The translations under genes and the position numbers were made by a program. From contig JAGZKI010000036.1 in assembly GCA_018365265.1 (NCBI GenBank), positions 1 through 24,808 on the forward strand: 24,808 nucleotides of DNA, read 5' to 3'. How positions within the stretch are numbered: position 1 is the first letter of the stretch; the number at the start of each line of letters is the position of its first letter. Below the pieces are notes generated by a model. The model saw only the letters and a program-made list of their open reading frames with translations, did no database searches and was not told where the DNA came from. Below are positions 13,985 through 21,812 of this stretch, piece by piece. The stretch is from Streptococcus parasanguinis (GTDB lineage: Bacteria; Bacillota; Bacilli; Lactobacillales; Streptococcaceae).

Positions 13985-16636
13985 TTATTTAACCAACTTC
14001 TTCATCTCATCAATACGTGCAACGGTCGCATCATATTTAGCTTGGTAGTCGGCTTGTTTGTCGCGTTCTTTTTGGACGACTTCTGGTTTGGCATTGGCTA
14101 CAAAGCGTTCGTTAGAAAGCTTCTTACCGACCATATCCAGTTCTTTTTGCCATTTGGCTAATTCTTTTTCAAGACGAGCCAATTCTTCTTCAACATTGAG
14201 AAGGTCAGCGAGTGGCAAGTAGATTTCTGCCCCCGTGATGATGCTTGACATAACCAAGTCAGGTACTTCTACATTTGCTGCAATTTCCAAGTGTTCTGGG
14301 TTTGTGAAGCGTTTGATGTAGTTGACATTGTCGTTGAAGAAGGCATCGAGCTTGCTGTCGCTTGTCTTGATCAAGATAGTGATTGGTTTACTTGGAGCTA
14401 CGTTCACTTCTGCACGTGAGTTACGTACTGAACGAATCACATCTTTAAGAGCTTCTACACCAGCTGCTGCTTCTTCGTTTTCAAACTCTGGACGAACCAC
14501 TGGATATTCCGCAGTCACGATTGTTCCTTCAGAGATTTGGCCATAGATTTCTTCAGTTACGAATGGCATGATTGGGTGAAGGAGACGCAAGATTTGATCC
14601 AAGGTGTAAAGAAGGACAGAACGAGTGATGACTTTTTCGGCCTCATTATCACTATAAAGCACTTCCTTAGTCAACTCAACATACCAGTCCGCAAACTCAT
14701 CCCAGATGAAGTTGTAGAGGATGTGACCAGCCACACCGAATTCAAACTTGTCAAAGTTTTCAGTGACCTTACCGATCGTTTCGTTGAGGTTGTGGAGAAT
14801 CCAGCGGTCTGTCACGTTACCTGCTTGACCAGCAGCCACTTTGGCTACATTTTCACGTGCCGCATCCAAAGTCAAACCTTCATTGTTCATGAGGATATAG
14901 CGAGAGATGTTCCAAATCTTGTTAATGAAGTTCCAAGACGCATCCATTTTCTCATAAGTGAAGCGCACGTCTTGACCTGGAGCAGAACCGTTTGAAAGGA
15001 ACCAACGAAGGGCATCGGCACCGTATTTCTCGATAACATCCATTGGGTCAATCCCGTTACCGAGTGACTTAGACATCTTGCGTCCTTGCTCGTCACGGAT
15101 CAAACCATGGATCAAGACATTCTTAAATGGCTGACGACCAGTGAATTCCAATGATTGGAAGATCATACGAGACACCCAGAAGAAGATGATATCGTAACCT
15201 GTTACCAAGGTTGACGTTGGGAAGTAACGTTTGAAGTCTTCTGAGTCGACATCCGGCCAGCCCATAGTTGAGAATGGCCAAAGGGCTGAACTAAACCAAG
15301 TATCCAAGACATCTTCGTCTTGTTTCCATCCGTCACCTTCTGGCGCTTCTTCGCCAACGTACATTTCACCCTCAGCATTGTACCAAGCAGGGATTTGGTG
15401 ACCCCACCAGAGCTGACGTGAGATGACCCAATCATGGACATTTTCCATCCATTGAAGGAAGGTATCGTTGAAACGAGGTGGGTAAAATTCAACCTTATCG
15501 TCTGTATCTTGGTTAGCAATGGCATTTTTCGCCAATTGGTCCATCTTGACGAACCATTGCGTAGACAAGCGTGGCTCAACCATAACTCCAGTACGCTCTG
15601 AGTGACCAACTGAGTGGGTCATCTTCTCAATTTTAACAAGGGCACCAATTTCTTCTAACTTCTTGATAACAGCCTTACGAGCTTCAAAGCGGTCCATGCC
15701 GTTGAATTCGCCAGCCAATTCATTCATGGTACCATCATCGTTCATAACGTTGACTTGCGGAAGATTATGACGTTGACCAACCAAGAAGTCATTAGGGTCG
15801 TGGGCAGGAGTGATCTTCACCACACCAGTACCAAACTCAGGGTCTGCGTGTTCGTCCCCAACGATTGGGATTGGCTTGTTCAAGATTGGCAAGATAACAT
15901 TTTTACCAATCAAGTCTTTATAACGGTCATCATTTGGGTTAACCGCTACAGCAGTATCCCCAAACATAGTCTCAGGACGAGTTGTTGCTACTTCAAGGGC
16001 ACGTGAACCGTCTTCCAACATGTAGTTCATGTGGTAGAAGGCACCCTCGACATCCTTGTGAATAACCTCGATATCAGAAAGGGCTGTACGAGCTTTTGGA
16101 TCCCAGTTGATGATAAATTCACCACGGTAAATCCAACCTTTTTTGTAAAGCTCTACAAAGACTTTACGAACCGCTTTTGAAAGACCTTCGTCAAGAGTGA
16201 AACGCTCACGAGAGTAGTCTACCGAGAGCCCCATCTTGCCCCATTGTTGCTTGATAGTCGTCGCATACTCGTCTTTCCATTCCCAGACTTTATCAAGGAA
16301 TTTTTCACGACCCAGGTCATAGCGAGAGATGCCGTCCTCAGCCAAACGCGCTTCTACTTTAGCTTGAGTAGCAATACCTGCGTGGTCCATACCTGGAAGC
16401 CAAAGCGTATCGAAACCTTGCATCCGTTTTTGACGGATAATGATATCTTGCAAAGTTGTATCCCAAGCGTGACCAAGGTGAAGCTTCCCAGTTACGTTTG
16501 GTGGTGGAATAACGATTGAATAAGGCTTAGCCTTTTTATCGCCTGAAGGCTTGAAAACATCTTCGTCAAGCCATTTTTGGTAACGACCAGCCTCAACCTC
16601 GGCTGGATTGTATTTTGGTGAAAGTTCTTTAGACAT
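13985..16636 (-). CDS. valS: Valyl-tRNA synthetase
   Basis: Charges tRNA-Val. At 883 residues it is full length: class I signature HLGH (53-56, in PPNVTGKLHLGH), the CP1 editing domain (about 190-345), KMSKS (520-524), the anticodon-binding helical domain, and the C-terminal coiled coil (about 815-883, LEKELAKWQKELDMVGKKLSN). AAGGAG lies eight bases before the ATG, but the site sits inside the last codons of the upstream membrane protein gene, which overlaps valS by eight bases. valS therefore has no leader of its own; Bacilli usually control it with a T-box, and one lies at the head of this gene string (18636-18960). Confidence 0.98.
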   Translation of the reverse strand: MSKELSPKYNPAEVEAGRYQKWLDEDVFKPSGDKKAKPYSIVIPPPNVTGKLHLGHAWDTTLQDIIIRQKRMQGFDTLWLPGMDHAGIATQAKVEARLAEDGISRYDLGREKFLDKVWEWKDEYATTIKQQWGKMGLSVDYSRERFTLDEGLSKAVRKVFVELYKKGWIYRGEFIINWDPKARTALSDIEVIHKDVEGAFYHMNYMLEDGSRALEVATTRPETMFGDTAVAVNPNDDRYKDLIGKNVILPILNKPIPIVGDEHADPEFGTGVVKITPAHDPNDFLVGQRHNLPQVNVMNDDGTMNELAGEFNGMDRFEARKAVIKKLEEIGALVKIEKMTHSVGHSERTGVMVEPRLSTQWFVKMDQLAKNAIANQDTDDKVEFYPPRFNDTFLQWMENVHDWVISRQLWWGHQIPAWYNAEGEMYVGEEAPEGDGWKQDEDVLDTWFSSALWPFSTMGWPDVDSEDFKRYFPTSTLVTGYDIIFFWVSRMIFQSLEFTGRQPFKNVLIHGLIRDEQGRKMSKSLGNGIDPMDVIEKYGADALRWFLSNGSAPGQDVRFTYEKMDASWNFINKIWNISRYILMNNEGLTLDAARENVAKVAAGQAGNVTDRWILHNLNETIGKVTENFDKFEFGVAGHILYNFIWDEFADWYVELTKEVLYSDNEAEKVITRSVLLYTLDQILRLLHPIMPFVTEEIYGQISEGTIVTAEYPVVRPEFENEEAAAGVEALKDVIRSVRNSRAEVNVAPSKPITILIKTSDSKLDAFFNDNVNYIKRFTNPEHLEIAANVEVPDLVMSSIITGAEIYLPLADLLNVEEELARLEKELAKWQKELDMVGKKLSNERFVANAKPEVVQKERDKQADYQAKYDATVARIDEMKKLVK

Positions 16637-17444
16637 GTTTGTTCTCCTTAATTAAAATCTCTTTTAGGCAAATAATATACTTCTTCTCCTCAATATTAGT
16701 ATCTATAATAATCTTCAGTTCTGTACTTAATATTAATGCTAGAATTAACAATGTGACAAATAAACTTCTTAAATCTTTTGGTTCAGGAAAAATTAGCCAA
16801 TACAGCATACCATCTATACCATAATACATAGCAAGACATAAGAAACCAATATAGATCCCTTCAAAGATTGGCCTTTTTTTAAAACTTTTAGTAAAGCTTC
16901 TAAAATAGAATACACTCACTATCATAAAAAATGATGATAGTGCAAGTACTATTCCTTTAGTTAAGTCAGTTATTTTAAACAGAATTAATAAAGAATTAGA
17001 TAGAGAAGTAATAATAAGAATAAAGTATATAAAACTATTGAATATATCGAGTTTTATCTCGCGTTTTGACCTTTCCCAGTCATATTTTAAAAGTAGTTCT
17101 AAGTATTTTGTTAATACATTTACACTTTTAGTTGAATAATCGAAATTATCAACTAATCTCCAAATATGACTATCATTCATATAAAATTCATATGTATCTT
17201 CTTTAGATATATATCTACCATATGGATTTAACTGTGTTTCAAGTCTATTTATTGCAGAGAAGCGATTCTTCCCACTCAATAAATCAACTATAATTGACTT
17301 TATCTCCTTTCTCCACTCTGAACGTTCTTTCGTAATGAAATCTAATTTATTTTTTTTAGTGTTATTTATAAATAGCAAAACTGCACTTAATACAGCTCCT
17401 ATTCCTGCTCCACTGAGGAGCGTAATAATCTGATCTGTATTCAC
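16629..17444 (-). CDS. Uncharacterised AT-rich multi-span membrane protein
   Basis: I do not recognise a named family. The 271-residue product has one N-terminal membrane segment (about 6-26), a charged cytoplasmic stretch with ITKERSEWRKEIKSII (about 38-53) and KYDWERSKREIKLDI, and then four more hydrophobic segments (about 137-160, 167-186, 197-220, 231-250). The N-terminal anchor plus ERxEWRKEI pattern recurs in small membrane proteins on mobile and defence islands, a loose resemblance only. The start codon is GTG, preceded by GAGGGG. Base and codon use are strikingly AT-rich (many ATA, TTA, AAT) against the neighbouring valS and GNAT genes, which points to transfer. It lies 29 bases after the GNAT stop and overlaps valS by eight bases. 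Confidence 0.75.
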   Translation of the reverse strand: MNTDQIITLLSGAGIGAVLSAVLLFINNTKKNKLDFITKERSEWRKEIKSIIVDLLSGKNRFSAINRLETQLNPYGRYISKEDTYEFYMNDSHIWRLVDNFDYSTKSVNVLTKYLELLLKYDWERSKREIKLDIFNSFIYFILIITSLSNSLLILFKITDLTKGIVLALSSFFMIVSVFYFRSFTKSFKKRPIFEGIYIGFLCLAMYYGIDGMLYWLIFPEPKDLRSLFVTLLILALILSTELKIIIDTNIEEKKYIICLKEILIKENKHV

Positions 17445-17473
17445 TTTTTTTACCCCTCTTTGAATTACTAATA

Positions 17474-18043
17474 TTATCTACGAACTGTTTCCTCCCACTC
17501 ACTCTTCAGCAAGCCGTATCTCAAATCATCACAGCGATTGCCTTGGGCATCTTTACGGTCTCTTATGCGTGCTTCAAGGGTGAAACCAAGCTTCTCAGCA
17601 ACTCGTTGACTTTGGACATTGTAGCTAAAGCAAGACAATTCTACCTTATGAAGCCCTAGTTCTTTAAAAGCCAGGTCAATCAACGTACGCGCTGCTTCGG
17701 GTACATAACCCCGGCCCCAATAGTCTGGGTGCAAGGTATAGCCAATCTCCAGCACATCGTCTTCGTGGCGATGGTTGAAGTCAACAGAGCCGACGATTGT
17801 ATCAGTTCCTTTGACCACAATGCCGTAACCAGCTGGAAGATTTTCTTTTTGATTGCGATCGGGAAGGATATGCTCTAGGTAATAGATCTCGTCTTCCAAG
17901 GTCTTGACGGGTGGAAAGCCTGCTGGGTAAGAGACTTCTGGAAGACTGGCGTAAGCATGGATATCCTCAGCATCAGCCACTGTTCGGACTCGTAAGACTA
18001 GACGCTCCGTTTCGATTCGTTCTGGCAGTTCAGCTCTTGTCAT
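17474..18043 (-). CDS. GNAT N-acetyltransferase (RimJ/RimL type)
   Basis: Acetyl-CoA-dependent acetyltransferase of 189 residues with unknown acceptor. Motifs: the opening IETERLVLRVRTVADAEDIHAY, the central IGYTLHPDYWGRGYVPEAAR (about 101-120; pyrophosphate-binding loop RGYVPEA), and the family ending NVQSQRVAEKLGFTLEARIRD. This arrangement belongs to Acetyltransf_3 enzymes that modify protein N-termini or small amines. GAGGAAG precedes the start, which overlaps the flavin reductase end by 14 bases, so it is co-translated. Confidence 0.9.
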   Translation of the reverse strand: MTRAELPERIETERLVLRVRTVADAEDIHAYASLPEVSYPAGFPPVKTLEDEIYYLEHILPDRNQKENLPAGYGIVVKGTDTIVGSVDFNHRHEDDVLEIGYTLHPDYWGRGYVPEAARTLIDLAFKELGLHKVELSCFSYNVQSQRVAEKLGFTLEARIRDRKDAQGNRCDDLRYGLLKSEWEETVRR

Positions 18044-18608
18044 TCTTCTTCCTCGCTTTCTTCATAAAGCTCCCCATGGAATCAACTCGATCATCTAGAT
18101 AACGATAAACGCGCTGATGACCGTCCCCCATAAAGTAAGTCGGTGCAAAATGGTCATTTTTAAAATGCCCCTTGTCATCTAAGAGCTCTGGATCAGCCAG
18201 ACGGTCTATAATCTTGGCAAAGATATGGCAGATGCCATCTTCCTCGATAATTCGATCTACCTGGCAATCCAAAACGACTGGACAAGCCTCCAAAATCGGA
18301 GCCTGAGTCCGTTCAGAAATTTCGTAGTCTAGCCCTAAGTGATTCAACTTCTCCCGATGGCTGATAAAACCAGCCTGCTCCATCTCAAGCATAAAGTTTT
18401 CATCAGGGATGTTCACGCTGAACTGTTGATAATGCTTAATCTGGTCAGCCGCATTTTCCTCAGCACCAACCCCTATGACGAGCCAATCTCCCAGGCTATA
18501 AGAGGAACTGCAGGTCGTGATATTGTGCCCAAAGTTCTGGTCCTGATACCCTAAAATGAAAATCGGAAAACCATAGTAGAGTTTACTAGTGTTAAAAGAT
18601 TGTTTCAT
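18030..18608 (-). CDS. Flavin reductase-like FMN-binding protein
   Basis: A 192-residue split-barrel flavoprotein of the flavin reductase/DIM6-NTAB group: N-terminal YYGFPIFILGYQDQNFGHNITTCSSSYSLGDWLVIGV binds FMN, followed by NAADQIKHYQQFSVNIPDE and the dimer strand CPVVLDCQVDRIIEE. The reaction partner is unknown. The open frame reaches 18833, but its first 75 codons are the T-box leader read as protein. The ATG at 18608 has AAGGAG seven bases upstream and starts the recognisable fold. It is the first gene behind the T-box, an unusual target, and overlaps the GNAT gene. Confidence 0.9.
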   Translation of the reverse strand: MKQSFNTSKLYYGFPIFILGYQDQNFGHNITTCSSSYSLGDWLVIGVGAEENAADQIKHYQQFSVNIPDENFMLEMEQAGFISHREKLNHLGLDYEISERTQAPILEACPVVLDCQVDRIIEEDGICHIFAKIIDRLADPELLDDKGHFKNDHFAPTYFMGDGHQRVYRYLDDRVDSMGSFMKKARKKNDKS

Positions 18609-18635
18609 GACAAGCTCCTTCAGCCAGGGTTGCAA

Positions 18636-18960
18636 AAGAAAAATCGCCCCTGTCAGATTAATGACAGGGACGAATGTGTTGATCCGCGGTACCACCCAAT
18701 TTCGGGCAGATGCCCGCATCTTTAATCTTCTTGTTTCACTTTTATGACGTCGTGAGCTCGTCTTGGTGTACTTCAGTACAACCTGCAACTCGCCGCCTAG
18801 TCCTAAAAGGAAACAAAAAGATTTGTATTTCATTTTTTAATTTCATCCATTAGCAACTAGTTTTGACACATTTGTGGACTTCTCAGCACCGCCACTTTCT
18901 GTAAAATGTGGGATTCAAAACACCTCTAATAGGTTCATTTTAGCAAGTTTTCCTGGAAAT
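18636..18960 (-). promoter_or_regulatory. T-box riboswitch, probably valine-specific
   Basis: Minus-strand leader. The conserved antiterminator element GGGTGGTACCGCG is at 18685-18697. A terminator with 8-bp arms (18648-18655 / 18662-18669) and a U-run follows. Farther upstream is the distal Stem I platform with AGAAAG...GGTGCTGAGA (about 18880-18899). Stem I pairs GTTTTGA (18915-18921) with TCAAAAC (18860-18866), and CC(T)ATTAG (18926-18933) with CTAATGG (18847-18853). Between them the 3' loop TAGTTG (18854-18859) presents GTT (18855-18857), a valine codon followed by a purine. The UGGU bulge fits a tRNA with A73, as tRNA-Val has. The downstream string ends in valS. The T-box call is firm; the valine assignment is a reasoned inference. 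Confidence 0.9.
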
Positions 18961-18968
18961 AGCAAGAA

Positions 18969-18974
18969 ATCATA
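18969..18974 (-). promoter_or_regulatory. Candidate -10 of the T-box transcript
   Basis: TATGAT on the minus strand lies 8 bases beyond the stop of the HhH protein gene and just ahead of Stem I. No convincing -35 is present. Confidence 0.35.
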
Positions 18975-18981
18975 AAAGCGA

Positions 18982-19329
18982 TTATTTAAATTTAACGCCT
19001 AGTTCTTTCAATTTCTTGATTGTAGCTGGGCCGATTCCTTTAAGGGCCAACAACTCTTTTTCTGTCCAGTTTGCGAAGTCCGCAACAGAGCGAATACCTT
19101 CATCATAGAATGTTTGCGCACGATCAAGTGCCACACCTTCCAAACTTGCAGCAAATTCTTCCACTGAAGAAGCCGCTTGTTTCACTTCTTTCGCCACTGC
19201 TTTTGTAGCTTTCTCAACCTTTTTAGGTGTTTCTTTCACAGCTGCAGTTACAGTTGCGACAGCTTTTTTCAAAAGATGTCTATTTTGATGTTTGTATTGT
19301 TTCGCACGGTTTACGTTCTTCTTTGCCAT
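18982..19329 (-). CDS. Lysine/alanine-rich protein with C-terminal helix-hairpin-helix
   Basis: A 115-residue basic protein. Residues 1-65 are rich in Lys, Ala and Val (KKAVATVTAAVKETPKKVEK), resembling a histone H1-like tail. Residues about 65-113 form a helix-hairpin-helix unit (DEGIRSVADFANWTEKELLALKGIG, then ATIKKLKELGV), a fold that binds DNA backbones without sequence preference. A nucleoid-associated or DNA-binding role is inferred; I do not know a named function. AGGAGG precedes the start. Its own promoter is at 19425-19452, leaving a leader of about 90 bases. Confidence 0.82.
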   Translation of the reverse strand: MAKKNVNRAKQYKHQNRHLLKKAVATVTAAVKETPKKVEKATKAVAKEVKQAASSVEEFAASLEGVALDRAQTFYDEGIRSVADFANWTEKELLALKGIGPATIKKLKELGVKFK

Positions 19330-19424
19330 TTTTCCTCCTAAATTCAGTGATCAATTCCTAAGGCAACAAGGTTTCATCACTATCATTCCATTCAAAAATC
19401 CGTTGATGTCATTTCAACTTTTTT

Positions 19425-19452
19425 ATTGTATCACAATCCCCTAAAAAATCAA
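19425..19452 (-). promoter_or_regulatory. Promoter of the HhH protein gene
   Basis: TTGATT (19447-19452), 16-base spacer, TACAAT (19425-19430) with TGA before it (extended -10) on the minus strand. Confidence 0.65.
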
Positions 19453-19487
19453 GTCATTGCTCAATTTTCAGGTAAATCTAGCTAGTT

Positions 19488-19509
19488 AAACGCCTTCAAT
19501 AAGGTGTTT
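19488..19509 (-). terminator. Probable terminator of the rlmD-DUF1912 operon
   Basis: Hairpin AAACGCCTT (19488-19496) / AAGGTGTTT (19501-19509), with one G-U pair, abuts the DUF1912 stop. The minus-strand T-run is only three long, so it may be a modest terminator. Confidence 0.5.
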
Positions 19510-19764
19510 TTAATATTTTCTTTCACCAAAGAGGCCATCTGGTAAATCATGAAATCCTTTTCCAGCATGGAAATTTTCAAACTTTCCTTGCAAGAACTGA
19601 TAAGCGTCCAAACGGCTTTCATAGCGAATCATAGCAATTTTAGCTCGCTCATCCTGGTCTTCATCAAAAACCTTCTTACTTTCTTCGAGAGCCATTTCAT
19701 TGATCATGACTTGGGTCTGGATCCACTCCTCAAACTCCTTCATAAACTCTGTTTCGTAACTCAT
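19510..19764 (-). CDS. DUF1912 family protein
   Basis: An 84-residue, acidic, wholly helical streptococcal protein of unknown role (MSYETEFMKEFEEWIQTQVMINEMALEES..., ERAKIAMIRYESRLDAYQFLQGKFENF). Length and composition match DUF1912. It starts two bases after the stop of the DUF438 gene and is the last member of the operon. No catalytic or membrane features. Confidence 0.85.
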   Translation of the reverse strand: MSYETEFMKEFEEWIQTQVMINEMALEESKKVFDEDQDERAKIAMIRYESRLDAYQFLQGKFENFHAGKGFHDLPDGLFGERKY

Positions 19765-19766
19765 CT

Positions 19767-21113
19767 TTACTCCATTCCTCTATAAAAATCCGTATCGATC
19801 TCCCGATAAGGTTGAATGTCCTGAACATATTCCAAGACGCCTTGAAAGTCTCCAGCTTCATCACGCACGGCTGCATAGGTGACATGGACAAATTTCCCAC
19901 GCGATTCTGATTTAAACCACATTTCATACTTGTCTTTTTTCCCTTCACGAAGCCCCTGCATAATCGCTTTGACCTTCTCCAAATATTTCGGAGGGTGACA
20001 CAGCTCAACATTGCGTCCTACCTGCGATGGCGTCCTCTTAAAAATCATTTCCTCAAAAGGCGCAGCATCATTGTAATATTGGAAAATATCATCCTTATTG
20101 ACAAAGGTGATCTCCATTGGTAACTGGTTCAAGATTAAATTCGCTTGCTCCACCGATAAAAATCCATGACCAAAAGCTTGTGGCTGCTTGCGATCGAAGC
20201 TCTCTTCTTTTTTCTTAGGCGTGAAGGTAATCATCAATTGTCCCTCAGGAGTCTCAATGACCTGACGGTGCTCATCTCCTTTTGAAGAAGGAAGCGGTTC
20301 AGTTGAACTCTCTGACTCTCTTGCTCCTTCTTCCTTGAAGTCTACGCGTTTCGGCACCCATTTCTCACTTGGGAGAATAATGGCATAACCATAAGCATCA
20401 CTTTCTTCTGCAATGGAGAGCCAGTCATCCTGGGTAAAGGACTCCAGCAAAATCATCAAGAGGATCGACTCTTCCTTGAAGATCATGCCCTCAAACTCTT
20501 GCGCAAAGGCTTCAAAGCATTCCTTGACTTCAGAAATACTAGAATCCGGTAATTTCTTGGCCGCGTCCATCGCTTTCGCAAAGAGTTCTCGAATTTGGTC
20601 ATCCACTCCCCACATCACTTTTGGTGGGGAATCATGCCCATATTTTTCCATAATCGGAAACATCAACTCTTCCTTACGACGGTAATGCCGGTCAAATTGA
20701 CCCACCAAGCCCAGCTGACGTAACAAGCCCTTATGAATCTCCTGAATCATCTCAGGATCCTCGGTTGTCTCATAATTGTCTAGCAAGCGGCGGACCCGCA
20801 TCATAGCTGCACGAAGAGCTAAGTTCTCCTGTTTAAAGATTTGAACCGGATGACCTGGGTGGTCAGTATCTGCTACTTCGACTCCTTGAACCGCATTCTT
20901 AAAGAGATTGGCATGGACATCACAAAGTTCCATAACATCTTCAAAAGTCACCCCTGCATCTGAATTCATCAGTTCATGCTCCATAAGAGAGATCTCAATC
21001 GCAGAAACCCCTGCAAAGGTCGCATCAAAGCGCTCCTGAACCGACTCAGGAGAAGCTCCATGATGAAGCTCTAATAAGATATCTCTTAAGACGTGAATTC
21101 GTTCATCACTCAT
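19767..21113 (-). CDS. DUF438-hemerythrin-PAS protein
   Basis: A 448-residue cytoplasmic sensor-like protein. Order: DUF438 (about 10-80), hemerythrin-type four-helix bundle (about 83-225) and a C-terminal PAS domain (about 320-440, ending GVLEYVQDIQPYREID). Candidate metal ligands are His85/His88 (DHPGHPV), His143 and Glu149 (DRHYRRKEELMFP), and His160-Asp161. At MWGVDDQIR, where many hemerythrin-like proteins have His-Asp, Asp171 takes the histidine place. The usual bundle binds a di-iron centre sensitive to oxygen or nitric oxide. There is no output domain, so it may act through a partner. The start overlaps the DUF1858 stop (TAATG). Confidence 0.9.
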   Translation of the reverse strand: MSDERIHVLRDILLELHHGASPESVQERFDATFAGVSAIEISLMEHELMNSDAGVTFEDVMELCDVHANLFKNAVQGVEVADTDHPGHPVQIFKQENLALRAAMMRVRRLLDNYETTEDPEMIQEIHKGLLRQLGLVGQFDRHYRRKEELMFPIMEKYGHDSPPKVMWGVDDQIRELFAKAMDAAKKLPDSSISEVKECFEAFAQEFEGMIFKEESILLMILLESFTQDDWLSIAEESDAYGYAIILPSEKWVPKRVDFKEEGARESESSTEPLPSSKGDEHRQVIETPEGQLMITFTPKKKEESFDRKQPQAFGHGFLSVEQANLILNQLPMEITFVNKDDIFQYYNDAAPFEEMIFKRTPSQVGRNVELCHPPKYLEKVKAIMQGLREGKKDKYEMWFKSESRGKFVHVTYAAVRDEAGDFQGVLEYVQDIQPYREIDTDFYRGME

Positions 21114-21346
21114 TAGTCTAGCCCCACTACTTCATAGCCATTAGCCTCTAGTGTTCGCACAATCTTCTCCATAGGAGTACCTTCTAATTTTGATCCTTGT
21201 TTCAAAGAAACCTTGCGCCCAACTGTATTGCGCATGATCGGATTGGCTAAGGGTTTAAAGCCCAATTCTACCAACAAATCCAATACTTCCGGATGTTGAT
21301 CAATGACTTGAGCAACTGGAATCGATACATCAATAACATTGTCCAT
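21113..21346 (-). CDS. DUF1858 domain protein
   Basis: A 77-residue protein made of one DUF1858 (ScdA_N-like) domain: MDNVIDVSIPVAQVIDQHPEVLDLLVELGFKPLANP, then NTVGRKVSLKQGSK and GTPMEKIVRTLEANGYEV. In ScdA/RIC iron-sulfur repair proteins a domain of this kind is fused to a hemerythrin; here it is a separate gene directly overlapping the hemerythrin gene, so the two probably work as a pair. Biochemical role unknown. Confidence 0.88.
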   Translation of the reverse strand: MDNVIDVSIPVAQVIDQHPEVLDLLVELGFKPLANPIMRNTVGRKVSLKQGSKLEGTPMEKIVRTLEANGYEVVGLD

Positions 21347-21359
21347 TTATTTATTTCCT

Positions 21360-21803
21360 CTACTCATTCCCTTTATTTTCTCTCTGACGAGCCCGTTCTT
21401 CTCCCCACCAAAGAGGCATCAGTTCACCTAAAGTAATGGTCTTGCGACTCTCATAATCCACCATAAATTCTAGATGACGATTCTCTGCATCCAGCTCAAG
21501 GAGAAATTCACGACAGGCTCCACAAGGCATCCCTGAGCCTTCTCCATAAGGAGGCTTGTCTCGAAAAGCAATAATGCGCTTGACCTTGGTCTGTCCTGAT
21601 TGTTGATACATGTTGAAGAGAGCTGCTCGTTCAGCACATAAATGAAAGACACCGCAAGTTCCTTCCATACAAAAGCCCGTAAAAATCTGACCATCTGCAG
21701 CCTCAACAGCAGCAACCACATGTCGAGCATAGACAAAATCTGAAACCTCTTGAGGCGCATAGAGAGCTTTCGCCTCAAGATAAAGTTTTTCCCAAATATC
21801 CAT
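21360..21803 (-). CDS. Cytidine deaminase-like protein
   Basis: A zinc-dependent deaminase-fold enzyme of 147 residues. The active site is Cys56-Ala-Glu58 (LCAERAAL) with Cys94 and Cys97 (PCGACREFL). The Cdd subclass uses Cys at the first ligand, as here. The extra C-terminal tail (about 125-147, charged) is not part of the fold. The closest relatives are cytidine/blasticidin-S-like deaminases; the substrate is not certain from sequence. It follows rlmD by nine bases. Confidence 0.85.
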   Translation of the reverse strand: MDIWEKLYLEAKALYAPQEVSDFVYARHVVAAVEAADGQIFTGFCMEGTCGVFHLCAERAALFNMYQQSGQTKVKRIIAFRDKPPYGEGSGMPCGACREFLLELDAENRHLEFMVDYESRKTITLGELMPLWWGEERARQRENKGNE

Positions 21804-21812
21804 TCTTATTTT

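Noticed and set aside
18609..18833. N-terminal extension of the flavin reductase by 75 residues
   Set aside because: The extension is the T-box leader read in frame; the fold starts at 18608 behind a good AAGGAG site.
18846..18848. Tryptophan specifier (TGG) in the T-box
   Set aside because: This triplet lies in the predicted lower helix, and the UGGU bulge fits an A73 tRNA, whereas bacterial tRNA-Trp usually has G73. GTT in the open loop and valS downstream fit better, though the structure is hand-drawn.
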